DNA of 64,000 nucleotides from assembly GCA_934320655.1 (NCBI GenBank), contig CAKRFN010000012.1, positions 30,374 to 94,373 of the forward strand. The letters are read 5' to 3'. This DNA comes from an uncultured Eubacterium sp. Its GTDB lineage: Bacteria; Bacillota; Clostridia; Lachnospirales; Lachnospiraceae. Of this stretch, positions 55,797-64,000 are shown piece by piece. How positions within the stretch are numbered: the stretch's first letter is position 1; every line of letters starts with the position of its first letter. Under the pieces are notes generated by a model, which worked only from the letters and a program-made list of their open reading frames with translations, did no database searches and had not been told where the DNA came from. The translations under genes were made by a program, and so were the position numbers.

Positions 55797-57251
55797 ATGA
55801 TACAAGTACAGTTAAATAAAGCAGATTTTGAATATGATATCCATTCTCTGGTGAAAGCGTTTTTCCCATCAGAGAATGTTTGCGTGTCGGCAGAAAAAAA
55901 AGAGCCGGAGGAGCCGGTGATGGCGCGGATGGACATTGATTTTTCCGGAGCGGGCATTGATGTCTGTTGGAAAAGCGCGCAGGAAGAGCCTGTCCGTGTC
56001 CACATGGACTGCTCATCCACAGACCGGCTGGATGTAAAAAATGTGTTAAAGATCGGACTCTATGACATGTTTGTACAGATCACCGGACACGAACTGCCGT
56101 GGGGATCGCTCACAGGCATCCGCCCGACAAAAATACCGATGCAGTTACTTGGCGAGGGCAAGGACGAGACACAGATCGCAGACTATATGCGGCAGGCGTA
56201 TCACATGAGCGATGAAAAGATCGATCTCGCCATCGATATTGCAAAGCGGGAGCGGGCGCTGCTCTCCAAGCTCGATTACGAGAACGGTTTCAGCCTCTAT
56301 ATCGGCATTCCGTTCTGTCCGAGCACGTGTCTGTATTGCTCGTTTACCTCTTATCCGCTCGGCGCGTGGCGTGGGCGTGTCGATGCCTATCTCGATGCAC
56401 TGGAGCACGAATTGGACTATGCAAAAGAGGAATTCGGACATAGAAAATTAAATTCGATTTATATCGGAGGCGGCACACCGACGACGTTAGAGCCGGCGCA
56501 GATGGACTGGCTGCTCACGATGATCGAGGAGCGTTTTGATCTCTCACATTTACTGGAATTTACCGTTGAGGCAGGGCGACCCGACAGCATCACACGCGAA
56601 AAGCTCGAAGCGATCAGAAAACACCCGATCGTCGATCGTATTTCCGTCAATCCGCAGACGATGAAGGACGAGACACTCAAGGTCATCGGCAGACATCACA
56701 CGGTCGCACAGACGATCGACAGCTTTTATCTGGCGCGGGAGCTCGGCTTTGACAATATCAATATGGATCTGATTCTCGGCTTGCCGGGAGAGACACTGGA
56801 CGATGTCAAGCATACTATGGAGCAGATCGAGCGTCTGCATCCGGACAATCTGACCGTGCATTCGCTGGCATTAAAGCGCGCAGCGCGGCTCAATATCTGT
56901 CGGGATGAGTACAAGGACTATCAGATGGAGATCACGCCGGAGCACCATGCTGTGACGGCGCAGGGCGCGGCTGCGATGGGTATGGCACCGTATTATCTCT
57001 ACCGCCAGAAAAATATGGCGGGCAATTTTGAAAATGTCGGCTACGGGTTACCCGGAAAAGAGGGCATTTATAATATTCTTATCATGGAAGAAATGCAGAC
57101 GATCCTCGCACTGGGGGCCGGTTCGGTCACAAAGCGCGTATACGCTGACGGGCGGATCGAGCGCTGTGCCAACGTGAAAGATGTGGCGCAGTACATCGAG
57201 AGAATTGATGAGATGATCGGGCGCAAGCGGGAGTTATTTGCGGCAGAATAG
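55797..57251 (+). CDS. hemZ: Coproporphyrinogen dehydrogenase HemZ-like radical SAM protein
   Basis: A 484-residue radical SAM enzyme with a long N-terminal extension typical of HemZ. The Fe-S motif is IPFCPSTCLYCSF (CxxxCxxC); IYIGGGTPTTLE, TVEAGRPDSITREKLEAI and MDLILGLPGETLDDV complete the HemN-like core. HemZ is annotated as an oxygen-independent coproporphyrinogen III oxidase, but many anaerobes carry it without a full heme pathway, so the substrate is uncertain. ATG 55797 lies four bases after the previous stop; the frame continues upstream but only inside that gene. Confidence 0.88.
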   Translation: MIQVQLNKADFEYDIHSLVKAFFPSENVCVSAEKKEPEEPVMARMDIDFSGAGIDVCWKSAQEEPVRVHMDCSSTDRLDVKNVLKIGLYDMFVQITGHELPWGSLTGIRPTKIPMQLLGEGKDETQIADYMRQAYHMSDEKIDLAIDIAKRERALLSKLDYENGFSLYIGIPFCPSTCLYCSFTSYPLGAWRGRVDAYLDALEHELDYAKEEFGHRKLNSIYIGGGTPTTLEPAQMDWLLTMIEERFDLSHLLEFTVEAGRPDSITREKLEAIRKHPIVDRISVNPQTMKDETLKVIGRHHTVAQTIDSFYLARELGFDNINMDLILGLPGETLDDVKHTMEQIERLHPDNLTVHSLALKRAARLNICRDEYKDYQMEITPEHHAVTAQGAAAMGMAPYYLYRQKNMAGNFENVGYGLPGKEGIYNILIMEEMQTILALGAGSVTKRVYADGRIERCANVKDVAQYIERIDEMIGRKRELFAAE

Positions 57252-57281
57252 TTGAGTTAAAAAGGTTATACATTAGATCAG

Positions 57282-57323
57282 AAACAGGCAGTAAATCAGT
57301 GAATGATTTGCTGCCTGTTTTGA
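57282..57323 (+). terminator. Terminator of the rel-MBL-hemZ unit
   Basis: A 17-bp stem (57282-57298 with 57304-57320, one G-U) with a five-base loop and a TTTT tail. Confidence 0.88.
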
Positions 57324-57383
57324 TTCTCACAACAAAAAAAGGTCGGTTCACAACATGATGGATAGATATTGCACAAACCTTTC

Positions 57384-57413
57384 CGATATAATGATTGACG
57401 ATATAATGAGTGA
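57384..57413 (+). repeat. Tandem 15-bp repeat carrying two TATAAT boxes
   Basis: CGATATAATGATTGA (57384-57398) is followed at once by CGATATAATGAGTGA (57399-57413), 14 of 15 identical. Each copy holds a perfect TATAAT (57387-57392 and 57402-57407). Neither has a well-spaced -35. This is the likely promoter region of the LytTR/GHKL pair. Confidence 0.7.
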
Positions 57414-57443
57414 GAAAAATATATGAAAACAGGGAGTGACAAG

Positions 57444-58157
57444 ATGCGAATTGCGATCTGCGATGATGAACCGTCTATCGGGCTGATATTAGAAGAAAAA
57501 ATACGAAAATTATTACCGGATGCAGTCATAGAAAAATATTTATCCGGCGAGGAACTGATTGCAAGCGGTTGTAAGCCGGAGCTTCTCTTTTTGGATATCC
57601 AGATGCCTGGAATGGACGGAATGGAGACGGCAGGGATGCTGCGTCAGAACAATGAAGATATGGTGTTGATATTTGTGACAGCAATGGAAGAGTATGTGTT
57701 TCAGGCGTTCGATGTCGGGGCGTTTCACTATCTCGTAAAGCCTTTTTCCGATGAAAAATTTGAGCAAGTTGTAAAACGGGCAGTCAAAGCGGTTGGAAAA
57801 CATTCTGAAAATAAATCAGACGGAACATACATGATGATACAGTCCGCGGGAAGCCATATCAAAGTATTTTTGAAGGATATTGTGTATGCCGAGGTATATA
57901 ACCGGAAAGTTGTGATCCATACACGCAATACGGATATTGAGTATTATGGAAAATTGAAGGAGCTGCGTGATCTGGCGGGGGCAGATTTTTTCCGCACACA
58001 CAGGGCATATCTCGTGCATTTCAAATATGTCCGGAAATATGATAAAAAATGCGTGACGATGGAAAACGGAACGGCATTGATTGCAAAACAGAATTATCCG
58101 GAATTTGTAAAGCAGTATCTGAAATATAATCAGCGGAAAGGAAATGAGATCAGATGA
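57444..58157 (+). CDS. LytTR-family response regulator
   Basis: A 237-residue AgrA/VirR-type regulator. The receiver has ICDDEP at the start and phospho-acceptor Asp 51 in LLFLDIQMPGMDG, with the Lys in LVKPFSDEKF. The LytTR DNA-binding domain occupies about 130-232 (DIVYAEVYNRKVVIHTRN, then FFRTHRAYLVHFKYVRKY). I start at ATG 57444 with GGGAG eight bases before; ATG 57423 is in frame but has no ribosome site. It overlaps the kinase gene by four bases. LytTR proteins bind paired direct repeats. Confidence 0.93.
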   Translation: MRIAICDDEPSIGLILEEKIRKLLPDAVIEKYLSGEELIASGCKPELLFLDIQMPGMDGMETAGMLRQNNEDMVLIFVTAMEEYVFQAFDVGAFHYLVKPFSDEKFEQVVKRAVKAVGKHSENKSDGTYMMIQSAGSHIKVFLKDIVYAEVYNRKVVIHTRNTDIEYYGKLKELRDLAGADFFRTHRAYLVHFKYVRKYDKKCVTMENGTALIAKQNYPEFVKQYLKYNQRKGNEIR

Positions 58158-59524
58158 GTCTGGTAGAAAAATGCTGGATGGTCACATCAAAGATTTCTGT
58201 CATAGCAATCCTGATGATTACGGGAATCTGTTTTGGCAGATTTGTTTCTCCTTATATGAAAAAGAAAAAAGGGGCTGTGTCGGTCAGTATCGTTTATGTT
58301 GTGGTGATGCTGGTGCTATATATCATGCCACCACAGATTGATAATTTTTCCGCATATCTGATTGGAGTTCTCGCAGCGTTTCTCGTGATGTATGCGCAGG
58401 ACAGAAGGAACATCTGTCAGAAAATATTTCTTGCAGTTACGTTCTTTTCTATCCGCTGGCTGGCGGTTGCAATGGCGGCAGGACTGGATGATCTCGTGAC
58501 AAAAACAGTGCTTTTGCGGAATGTGGATGCAGAAAAAATATGGCTGCAATACGGACTCTATGTCGGAAATCGGATGTTGGATCTCGCACTATGTATTGTT
58601 TTTCTTGCAGTTGCAACGGGACTGATCAATCGGGCATATGTCTATAAAAAGGACGAAATGAGTGTCAAAGAGATGGTAATGCTTATGATCCCTTCGCTGG
58701 TGGGTGTGACCGGATATGGCATTTTGCAGTATTATCTCGCGATATACGAAAAGGATACCGGAAAGAGCCTGATTGATACCTATGGATTTTACGGAACTTT
58801 GAGTTTTTTACATTACCTGATTTCCATTGTTGCGATTCCTGTTATGATCGTGATGTTCCAGAACTGGAAAGAGACGCAGGAAGAACAGCGGGGACAGGAG
58901 CTGGTGTTAAACCAGATCAGTGACATGAAAAAGCATATCGGGGAAGTGGAAAAGCTGTATCAGGATATCCGCTCCCTGCGCCATGATATGGGAAATCATA
59001 TACAGACCCTGGAGCATCTGGTGGCACATCACAATACGGATGATGCCGCAGAATATATGGAGCACCTGAAAAACGAGTGGGACGAGGTATCTCCGGCGAT
59101 CAGGACAGGGAGTCCGGTCATAGATGTCATTTTAATGGAAAAACTGAGGGAATCAAAAGAGAAGCAGATCCGGTTTTTAACAGATTTCCATTATCCGGAA
59201 AATACGGAGTTAAATGCATTTGATCTGAGTGTGATTATGAATAATGCTTTGAATAACTGCATGGAAAATGTGAGTGGAAATGATCCGTATATCAGCGTCT
59301 CCTCTTTTCGGGAAAACAGTGTTTTTCTGATCACTATAAAAAACAGTTTTCAGGGGCAGCTTCATTTTGGTGACGGCGATTTACCGGAGACAACGAAATC
59401 CGGCAAGGGGCATGGAATCGGTCTGAATAACATCCGTCGGGTGGCGCGGATGTATATGGGCGACATATCTTTGGAGCAGGGAAAGGGGGAAGTGGTTTTA
59501 AGCATTATGATGCAGATAGGATAA
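58154..59524 (+). CDS. GHKL-type sensor histidine kinase (AgrC-like)
   Basis: A 456-residue kinase. About six to seven transmembrane helices fill residues 10-240, then a coiled coil (KHIGEVEKLYQDIRSLRHDMGNH) with the phospho-acceptor His in LRHDMGNHI. The HATPase has IMNNALNNCMENV (N box) and GKGHGIGLNNIRR (G box). This is the AgrC/ComD type that often senses peptides. No AgrB or precursor-peptide gene is beside it, so the signal is unknown. Partner of the overlapping LytTR regulator. Confidence 0.92.
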   Translation: MSLVEKCWMVTSKISVIAILMITGICFGRFVSPYMKKKKGAVSVSIVYVVVMLVLYIMPPQIDNFSAYLIGVLAAFLVMYAQDRRNICQKIFLAVTFFSIRWLAVAMAAGLDDLVTKTVLLRNVDAEKIWLQYGLYVGNRMLDLALCIVFLAVATGLINRAYVYKKDEMSVKEMVMLMIPSLVGVTGYGILQYYLAIYEKDTGKSLIDTYGFYGTLSFLHYLISIVAIPVMIVMFQNWKETQEEQRGQELVLNQISDMKKHIGEVEKLYQDIRSLRHDMGNHIQTLEHLVAHHNTDDAAEYMEHLKNEWDEVSPAIRTGSPVIDVILMEKLRESKEKQIRFLTDFHYPENTELNAFDLSVIMNNALNNCMENVSGNDPYISVSSFRENSVFLITIKNSFQGQLHFGDGDLPETTKSGKGHGIGLNNIRRVARMYMGDISLEQGKGEVVLSIMMQIG

Positions 59525-59549
59525 AAATTAGTTCAAGGAGGATAACGAA

Positions 59550-60386
59550 ATGATGAGAATTAACGGTTTTAACGGGACGAATATGCAGGCAGGGACAATG
59601 GGATTGTCGCAGGCGAACGACGCTGTAAGTAAAAGTATCCAGAATCAGATCGCAAATGCGCAGCAGAGATTACGGGATTTATCATCGGATGAGGAATTGT
59701 CCTTAGAGGATAAAATGAAAAAGCGTCAGGAAATACAGCAGGAGATTGCGAGTCTGAATCAGCAGTTAAGGCAGCACCAGATCGAGCAGCAAAAAGAACA
59801 GCAGCGTAAGAGAGTAGCATCCATGGATGATATGATTGCCGGTACAAAACATACATCTGGTCAGAGCGGCGCAGGATTGTCGCAGGCAAGTATGCAGGCA
59901 ATACTTTCCGCAGATGTTTCCATGAAACAGGCGAATGTACAGGGCAGTATGGCAACACAGATGGAAGGACGGGCTGGCGTGCTTGCGTCTGAAATCAAGC
60001 AGGATGCGGGCAGGGGTGATACTGCAAAGAAGGAGGAAGAGCTGGCAGATCTGCAGGCAAAGGCACAGTCTGCAACAGCGGCACAGATGTCTGCCCTTGC
60101 GGATGCAAATCAATCCATAGAAGAAGCCGCAAAGGCAGACAACAGCGCAGAAACAGCCGAAAAAAATAAGGACAAGAACGCTAAGACTGACCGCACGGAT
60201 CAGGCAGATAAAACAGACCAAACGGAGCAGGCGGATCAGACAGAAAGGACAGATAAAATAGATAAGACACCCGAAACGGTATCTGCCGTAGCAGACCATG
60301 TAGATGCAACAGCCCCTGCGGATGCAGCAGTGCAAGTGAATGTCAAAGCAGAAGCCGTATATACACCGATCGATATTCGGTTATAA
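59550..60386 (+). CDS. FlxA-like coiled-coil protein with Thr-Asp-Lys/Gln repeat tail
   Basis: A 278-residue protein. Residues 25-90 form a FlxA-like coiled coil (SKSIQNQIANAQQRLRDLSS, then KKRQEIQQEIASLNQQLRQH). An Ala/Gln/Met-rich middle follows, and residues 205-245 form a low-complexity repeat built from TDQ, TDK and ADQ units. No signal peptide or transmembrane helix. FlxA-like proteins are common in motile and non-motile Lachnospiraceae; function is unknown, although flagellar or surface association has been proposed. ATG 59550 follows AAGGAGGAT and lies 25 bases after the kinase gene. Confidence 0.8.
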   Translation: MMRINGFNGTNMQAGTMGLSQANDAVSKSIQNQIANAQQRLRDLSSDEELSLEDKMKKRQEIQQEIASLNQQLRQHQIEQQKEQQRKRVASMDDMIAGTKHTSGQSGAGLSQASMQAILSADVSMKQANVQGSMATQMEGRAGVLASEIKQDAGRGDTAKKEEELADLQAKAQSATAAQMSALADANQSIEEAAKADNSAETAEKNKDKNAKTDRTDQADKTDQTEQADQTERTDKIDKTPETVSAVADHVDATAPADAAVQVNVKAEAVYTPIDIRL

Positions 60387-60428
60387 AAGGAAAATGCCAC
60401 TCTGTTTATTCTTATGTAGGATCATACA

Positions 60429-60472
60429 ACAGCCCCACCGCACAGATAGTGTGCGGTGGGGCTGTGTTTGTT
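60429..60472 (+). terminator. Terminator after the FlxA-like gene
   Basis: A perfect 15-bp GC-rich stem ACAGCCCCACCGCAC (60429-60443) with its complement at 60451-60465, then GTTTGTT. Confidence 0.85.
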
Positions 60473-60490
60473 AAAATATGAAATGAAATG

Positions 60491-63400
60491 CTAGTTTACT
60501 GTGACCTCGATCGTTGCATAAACACCATTGTTTGCGACTACGTAGATCACACATGTTCCGGCTTTTGTAGCCGTTATTTTGCCGTTCTTTGATACAGAAG
60601 CGACGCTCTGATCGGAGGTGTAGTATCTGTATGCTGCTACGTGGAGCAGCTCTTTTTTCTTTGTGTTTTCGAGTCTGGTGCGGCTCTTGATCACAAATGT
60701 CTGTCCTGCCTTGAGCGTGACGGTTGTCTGATTGACGGTAACCGCTTTTGCGTTCGTTGCTTTCGCGTCTTTTAATGCGACATGGAGCGGATTTGACTTT
60801 GCGATGTAAACCTTTTTGCCGTCAACCAGCTTGTAGGCAGCTACAAAATATTTGTACCGTCTGTTGTTGTCTAAATGTCTGCTGGTGACACGGTTTTTGC
60901 CTGCCTTTGCGGTGGCAAACTTCGTGTAGTTCTGTTTTCCGTTGCAATATGACCAGTAGCAGTCGTATCCGTCTGCGCCCTCATAGGTGCGCCATGAGAT
61001 AGAGATCTTTTTGTCGCCGCCTGTTCCTGTTGCGAGAAGGATCGGAAGCTTCAGCTTTGATATCTGATTACCGTTGAGCGCTGACTGATCCTCTGTGTCC
61101 GTATTGGGAGTCACCCTGTTCTCGTCATAACCGATCATGTAGACGGAGAGGTGGCCGGTTTTCCAACTGATCAGCTTCTTTACCGGATCATAGCTGGTTT
61201 CACAGCTTTCCCTGTTACCGTTCTCGTCTACATAATAGACCACGATTCCATTGGACTGCTCGCCGGAGCGCAGCTCATAGGGTGTGTGGAGCGTAATCAC
61301 GCCACCCATGTCAGAGATGTTTTTGCCGCCGCTGGTGAGCTTGATATCCCACGCGGGCTGGCTGCCCACTGCCTGCTGCTGCAGGGCACTCAGGGCGCTG
61401 TCCGTGGTGCGTTTGATGGATATGGTAATGTCGGTCTGGTTTGTCTGTGCGGTCTTTTTGGACAACGCTTTTTCGTCAAATTCAATGGATGTACCATCGG
61501 TGAGTACGATCGAGAGGCTTTCCGCATCATTGGACGGGTCTTTCACCGCATCCGAGATCTGCTTTAGGACGTTGGCGGGGAGCTTTACAGTATCGATCTG
61601 CTTCTCCAGTACGGAAAAGTCGATGGTCACAACACCTGTTTTCACATCATTGCCAATGACGGTATTCAGTTTGGAGAGGTCAATATCTTCAATGGTGGCA
61701 GTCGTGCTGTTGACGGCTGCATCCACCCGGATCGTTTTTTCCTCGCCGGATACCGGGACGGTCACAGAGGTGGATGGGGTAGTATTACCGCCAGTGCCGC
61801 CGGATGTGCCACCGGAGCTGCTGCCGCCGGTGCCACCGCCACCGGAGCCGCTGTCTTTTTTCGGGATGGTTTTGCCGTCAGCGAGCTTGTTGTTGCAGCC
61901 CTTGCAGTAGGTGTCGCCTGTGTAGCCTTCTGTGCTGGTGGTTGCCTCTACGCTGCCGCGTACCTCTGTGCCGCCGGTGTGGTTGGTCATATCTTTGGCG
62001 CCGTAAGCTGTGTTACAGACAGCGCATATTGCCGAGCTCTGACAGGTAGCTGTACCGCCGGAGCAAGACTCCTTTTCGGTGTGACTGCTGTCCTTTGAGC
62101 AGGTTCGGGTATGTGTTCCGTCACCGTTGGAGATCCATGTACCCCAGACATGGGTGTGTTCCAAAGCTGGGGCAAGCTCATAGCCGCATTCTGTACAGAT
62201 CTGCGGAGCATCCTCGGTGGCCGCAGGACCGGGCGTATGGGCAGCTTCCTCAGCGTGGGCACGACAGCAGGAATACTCTTTCCAGTGGTTGGTGTCGTTT
62301 GATTTCCAATCATTATTTAAGGTGCCGCTGTGGTTGGCAGGGTTTTTGTCGCCGCTTTCAAACGTATCCGCGCCTTTTGCGCCACAGACGCAGGACATAT
62401 AGTAAGTTGTCCCAGATAGGCAGGTCGCAGAGGATTTCTCATACGCGTTTGTTTTAACTTGCTGGTCGTAGGTGTGCGCAGCAATATCCCCTTTGCCTTT
62501 GCAGATGGAACAATCATGCCAATGAGAGAAAGAATCTGAACGCCAAGTTGTTAAATCCAAGTTATGCTTACACACGACGAGGTCAGCGGTGCTGCCATAT
62601 TTGCTGATCGCATTGACAGGAATGCTGTCGTTCTCGTAGCTGAATTTTCCTGGATCGGCATAGCTTTTGCTGCCCGAAGCTATGCGAACATAGTTAGAAG
62701 TATCCGGCGTCTTCTCCGTCGTTACACCGATTTTGCTGCCGGTCAGTTCACCCGTAATATTGATATATTTGTTGGTAGGCAGATAGACGTTGTTATCTGC
62801 ACTCTCTTTTTTGTTGCCACTGATGTCTATATTGCCGGAAATTATGAATGTATCGCCATTGAAATGCACGCCGCCGCCGTCGCCTGTCGCGGTATTTCCG
62901 GTGATGCTGCCGCCGTTCATTGTAAGCGTGCCTTCCTTATCGAAATAAATACCGCCGCCATAACGGGTTGCAGTATTACCGGAGATGCGCGCCGATTCGG
63001 AAATGGTCATAGTATTACTAGAAGAACCATAGTAAACACCACCGCCCTTTACAGCCGTATTGTTTTCAATCACGCTGTTGCCGGATATTATGAATCCGTT
63101 GATGTTCGTCCAGATGCCGCCGCCATTATTGGCCGCTGTGTTATTACGGATGGTGCCGCCGTATATATTCATAGTACCGCCCACCACCGCCACGCCGCCG
63201 GCGTCTGTTACGGAGTGGTTATTATTGATGGTGCCGCCGTACATCGTAAATGTGCCACTGCTATGCGCGCATACACCACCACCGCCGTAGTTAGAATAGG
63301 TATTTTCCTCATGGTTATCGCTGATGGTGCCGCCATACATTTTAAAAGTGCCGTTTTGTATCTCCACACCTGCACCACCAGCCCCCGAGCGTGGATCATC

Positions 63401-63928
63401 GGCATGATTGCCGCTGATCGTTCCGCCGTACATGGAAAATGTGGCGGCAGCGGGGTCTGACCCGCCAACACGCACTCCTTTTCCTTTTGCACCGGTCGAG
63501 TGAGTGATCGTGCCGCCGCCTTTGCAGTCACAAAGTATGAACTTCGCACCATTGTCGACATTGATGACCTGACTCATTCCCTGATAATCGTCGGAACTTG
63601 TTACGGAGCTTTTCAGTTCTCTTCCATTCAGACAGAGATAGAGCGTGTAGCCTGTTTTTACTATAAGGCGATTGTTTCGTGTCGCATTACTCGCCAGATA
63701 GACATAGGCGGTATTGTTAGCATCGTATGTAATCTCACTTGTTCCATCCCATGCGGTCCATGTGGCGTCTGCACACGTGCCTGTGTGGTCGCCGATATCT
63801 TTATGCGTCGCACCACAGATCGGGTGGGCGTTGTGCCCCGTATCATCCGCCAGTGCCGGTGTAGGTAACATTCCTATCGCAAGACAGGCTGCAATAGGGA
63901 TTGATAATAATCGTTTCCAAAGCTTCAT
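60491..63928 (-). CDS. Large secreted beta-helix protein with Cys/His repeats and Ig-like end
   Basis: A 1145-residue exported protein. Start ATG 63928 is chosen because AAAGGTGG lies ahead and the product begins MKLWKRLLSIPIAACLAIGML...ALA, a signal peptide. Residues 140-400 are beta-helix rungs with repeated MYGGTI(S/N)xNH and ISGNTA units (pectin-lyase/Pmp-like). Residues 440-690 carry repeated CxxC and His pairs (DCSICKGKGD, ICTECGYEL, ICAVCNTAYG, YCKGCNNKL). A Gly/Ser/Thr linker near 700-735 precedes two beta-rich units. The C-terminus has a BIG2-type Ig-like domain (SDQSVASVSKNGKITATKAG). No LPXTG or SLH anchor is visible. Probably adhesive or matrix-type. Confidence 0.88.
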   Translation of the reverse strand: MKLWKRLLSIPIAACLAIGMLPTPALADDTGHNAHPICGATHKDIGDHTGTCADATWTAWDGTSEITYDANNTAYVYLASNATRNNRLIVKTGYTLYLCLNGRELKSSVTSSDDYQGMSQVINVDNGAKFILCDCKGGGTITHSTGAKGKGVRVGGSDPAAATFSMYGGTISGNHADDPRSGAGGAGVEIQNGTFKMYGGTISDNHEENTYSNYGGGGVCAHSSGTFTMYGGTINNNHSVTDAGGVAVVGGTMNIYGGTIRNNTAANNGGGIWTNINGFIISGNSVIENNTAVKGGGVYYGSSSNTMTISESARISGNTATRYGGGIYFDKEGTLTMNGGSITGNTATGDGGGVHFNGDTFIISGNIDISGNKKESADNNVYLPTNKYINITGELTGSKIGVTTEKTPDTSNYVRIASGSKSYADPGKFSYENDSIPVNAISKYGSTADLVVCKHNLDLTTWRSDSFSHWHDCSICKGKGDIAAHTYDQQVKTNAYEKSSATCLSGTTYYMSCVCGAKGADTFESGDKNPANHSGTLNNDWKSNDTNHWKEYSCCRAHAEEAAHTPGPAATEDAPQICTECGYELAPALEHTHVWGTWISNGDGTHTRTCSKDSSHTEKESCSGGTATCQSSAICAVCNTAYGAKDMTNHTGGTEVRGSVEATTSTEGYTGDTYCKGCNNKLADGKTIPKKDSGSGGGGTGGSSSGGTSGGTGGNTTPSTSVTVPVSGEEKTIRVDAAVNSTTATIEDIDLSKLNTVIGNDVKTGVVTIDFSVLEKQIDTVKLPANVLKQISDAVKDPSNDAESLSIVLTDGTSIEFDEKALSKKTAQTNQTDITISIKRTTDSALSALQQQAVGSQPAWDIKLTSGGKNISDMGGVITLHTPYELRSGEQSNGIVVYYVDENGNRESCETSYDPVKKLISWKTGHLSVYMIGYDENRVTPNTDTEDQSALNGNQISKLKLPILLATGTGGDKKISISWRTYEGADGYDCYWSYCNGKQNYTKFATAKAGKNRVTSRHLDNNRRYKYFVAAYKLVDGKKVYIAKSNPLHVALKDAKATNAKAVTVNQTTVTLKAGQTFVIKSRTRLENTKKKELLHVAAYRYYTSDQSVASVSKNGKITATKAGTCVIYVVANNGVYATIEVTVN

Positions 63929-63949
63929 TGTTATAATCCACCTTTCTGC

Positions 63950-63990
63950 GAAAGGCACCAATGCGTCATGAAACATTTCGGCTGCCTTTC
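63950..63990 (-). promoter_or_regulatory. Leader hairpin ahead of the beta-helix protein gene
   Basis: GAAAGGCA (63950-63957) and TGCCTTTC (63983-63990) are perfect complements 25 bases apart, within the presumed 5' leader on the minus strand. The rest of the leader lies outside the window, so a riboswitch can be neither claimed nor excluded. Confidence 0.4.
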
Positions 63991-64000
63991 ACTTTTCTAA

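Noticed and set aside
62564..63460. 298-codon + frame across the beta-helix gene
   Set aside because: It mirrors the repeat units of the minus-strand gene (regular GGTISGN rungs) and has no ribosome site.
63928..64000. c-di-GMP (GEMM) riboswitch ahead of the beta-helix gene
   Set aside because: A hairpin is present, but the conserved GEMM core sequences are not seen, and the upstream part is outside the window.

Overview
The window reads as chromosome of an anaerobic, low-to-mid G+C Gram-positive of the class Clostridia, most likely family Lachnospiraceae (Roseburia/Agathobacter-like). That is inferred from a T-box leader in front of an aspS-gatC-gatA-gatB operon, class III fructose-1,6-bisphosphatase, DapL-type lysine/DAP synthesis, AsnA, HemZ, an ANTAR regulator behind glnA, a FlxA-like coiled-coil protein, S-layer-homology secreted proteins and strong AGGAGG ribosome binding sites. 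Species cannot be fixed from sequence reading alone. I saw no rRNA, tRNA, CRISPR array, transposase, phage gene or replication origin.

Layout. 0-6 kb: the 3' part of a polysaccharide deacetylase, rarA overlapping an aminotransferase, mtnA, a 600-bp gene-free stretch carrying an inverted-repeat element, and an Mrp-type Fe-S carrier ATPase. 6-9.2 kb: a large unrecognised helical protein paired with a probable acetyltransferase. 9.2-15.4 kb: dnaE, pfkA, a SpoU/TrmH methyltransferase, a small conserved-looking protein and a small alarmone synthetase, all on +. 15.5-18 kb (-): an HTH regulator and typA/bipA. 18-23.3 kb (+): an SSB-like protein, a corrinoid-adenosyltransferase-like protein, dapA-dapB and fbp. 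asnA (-) and an M24 aminopeptidase (+) diverge at 24.3 kb from overlapping promoters. 26.3-28.1 kb is a secreted CAP/SLH protein with an operator-like direct repeat upstream.

28.2-33.6 kb is a T-box controlled operon for AspRS and the GatCAB amidotransferase. 33.7-39.5 kb is a diacylglycerol-kinase-like protein coupled to two tandem hybrid histidine kinases with HPt domains but no response regulator. 39.6-41.6 kb holds a HAD-like protein, a 69-aa membrane protein and a cadherin-like membrane-anchored protein. 41.7-46 kb carries clpC, a small unknown gene and radA. guaB (-) and a eukaryotic-type hisA (+) diverge, then glnA, an ANTAR protein, dapF and dapL follow (nitrogen and DAP metabolism). 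52.9-57.3 kb is rel, a metallo-beta-lactamase-fold hydrolase and hemZ. 57.4-64 kb is more accessory: a LytTR/GHKL two-component pair, a FlxA-like coiled-coil protein and a large secreted beta-helix protein on -.

Functional links. dapA, dapB, dapF and dapL together supply the aminotransferase route to meso-diaminopimelate. asnA supplies free asparagine, while AspRS plus GatCAB can supply amide aminoacyl-tRNAs. Both a long Rel and a small synthetase make (p)ppGpp. Most transcription units end in clear intrinsic terminators, listed individually. No single gene cluster here is an obvious new defence or biosynthetic system. The best leads are the orphan 719-aa protein, the dispersed-repeat-like element at 4.7-5.2 kb, the HTH plus ribbon-helix-helix-like regulator next to a 14-bp perfect palindrome, and the output-less phosphorelay coupled to a degenerate lipid kinase.
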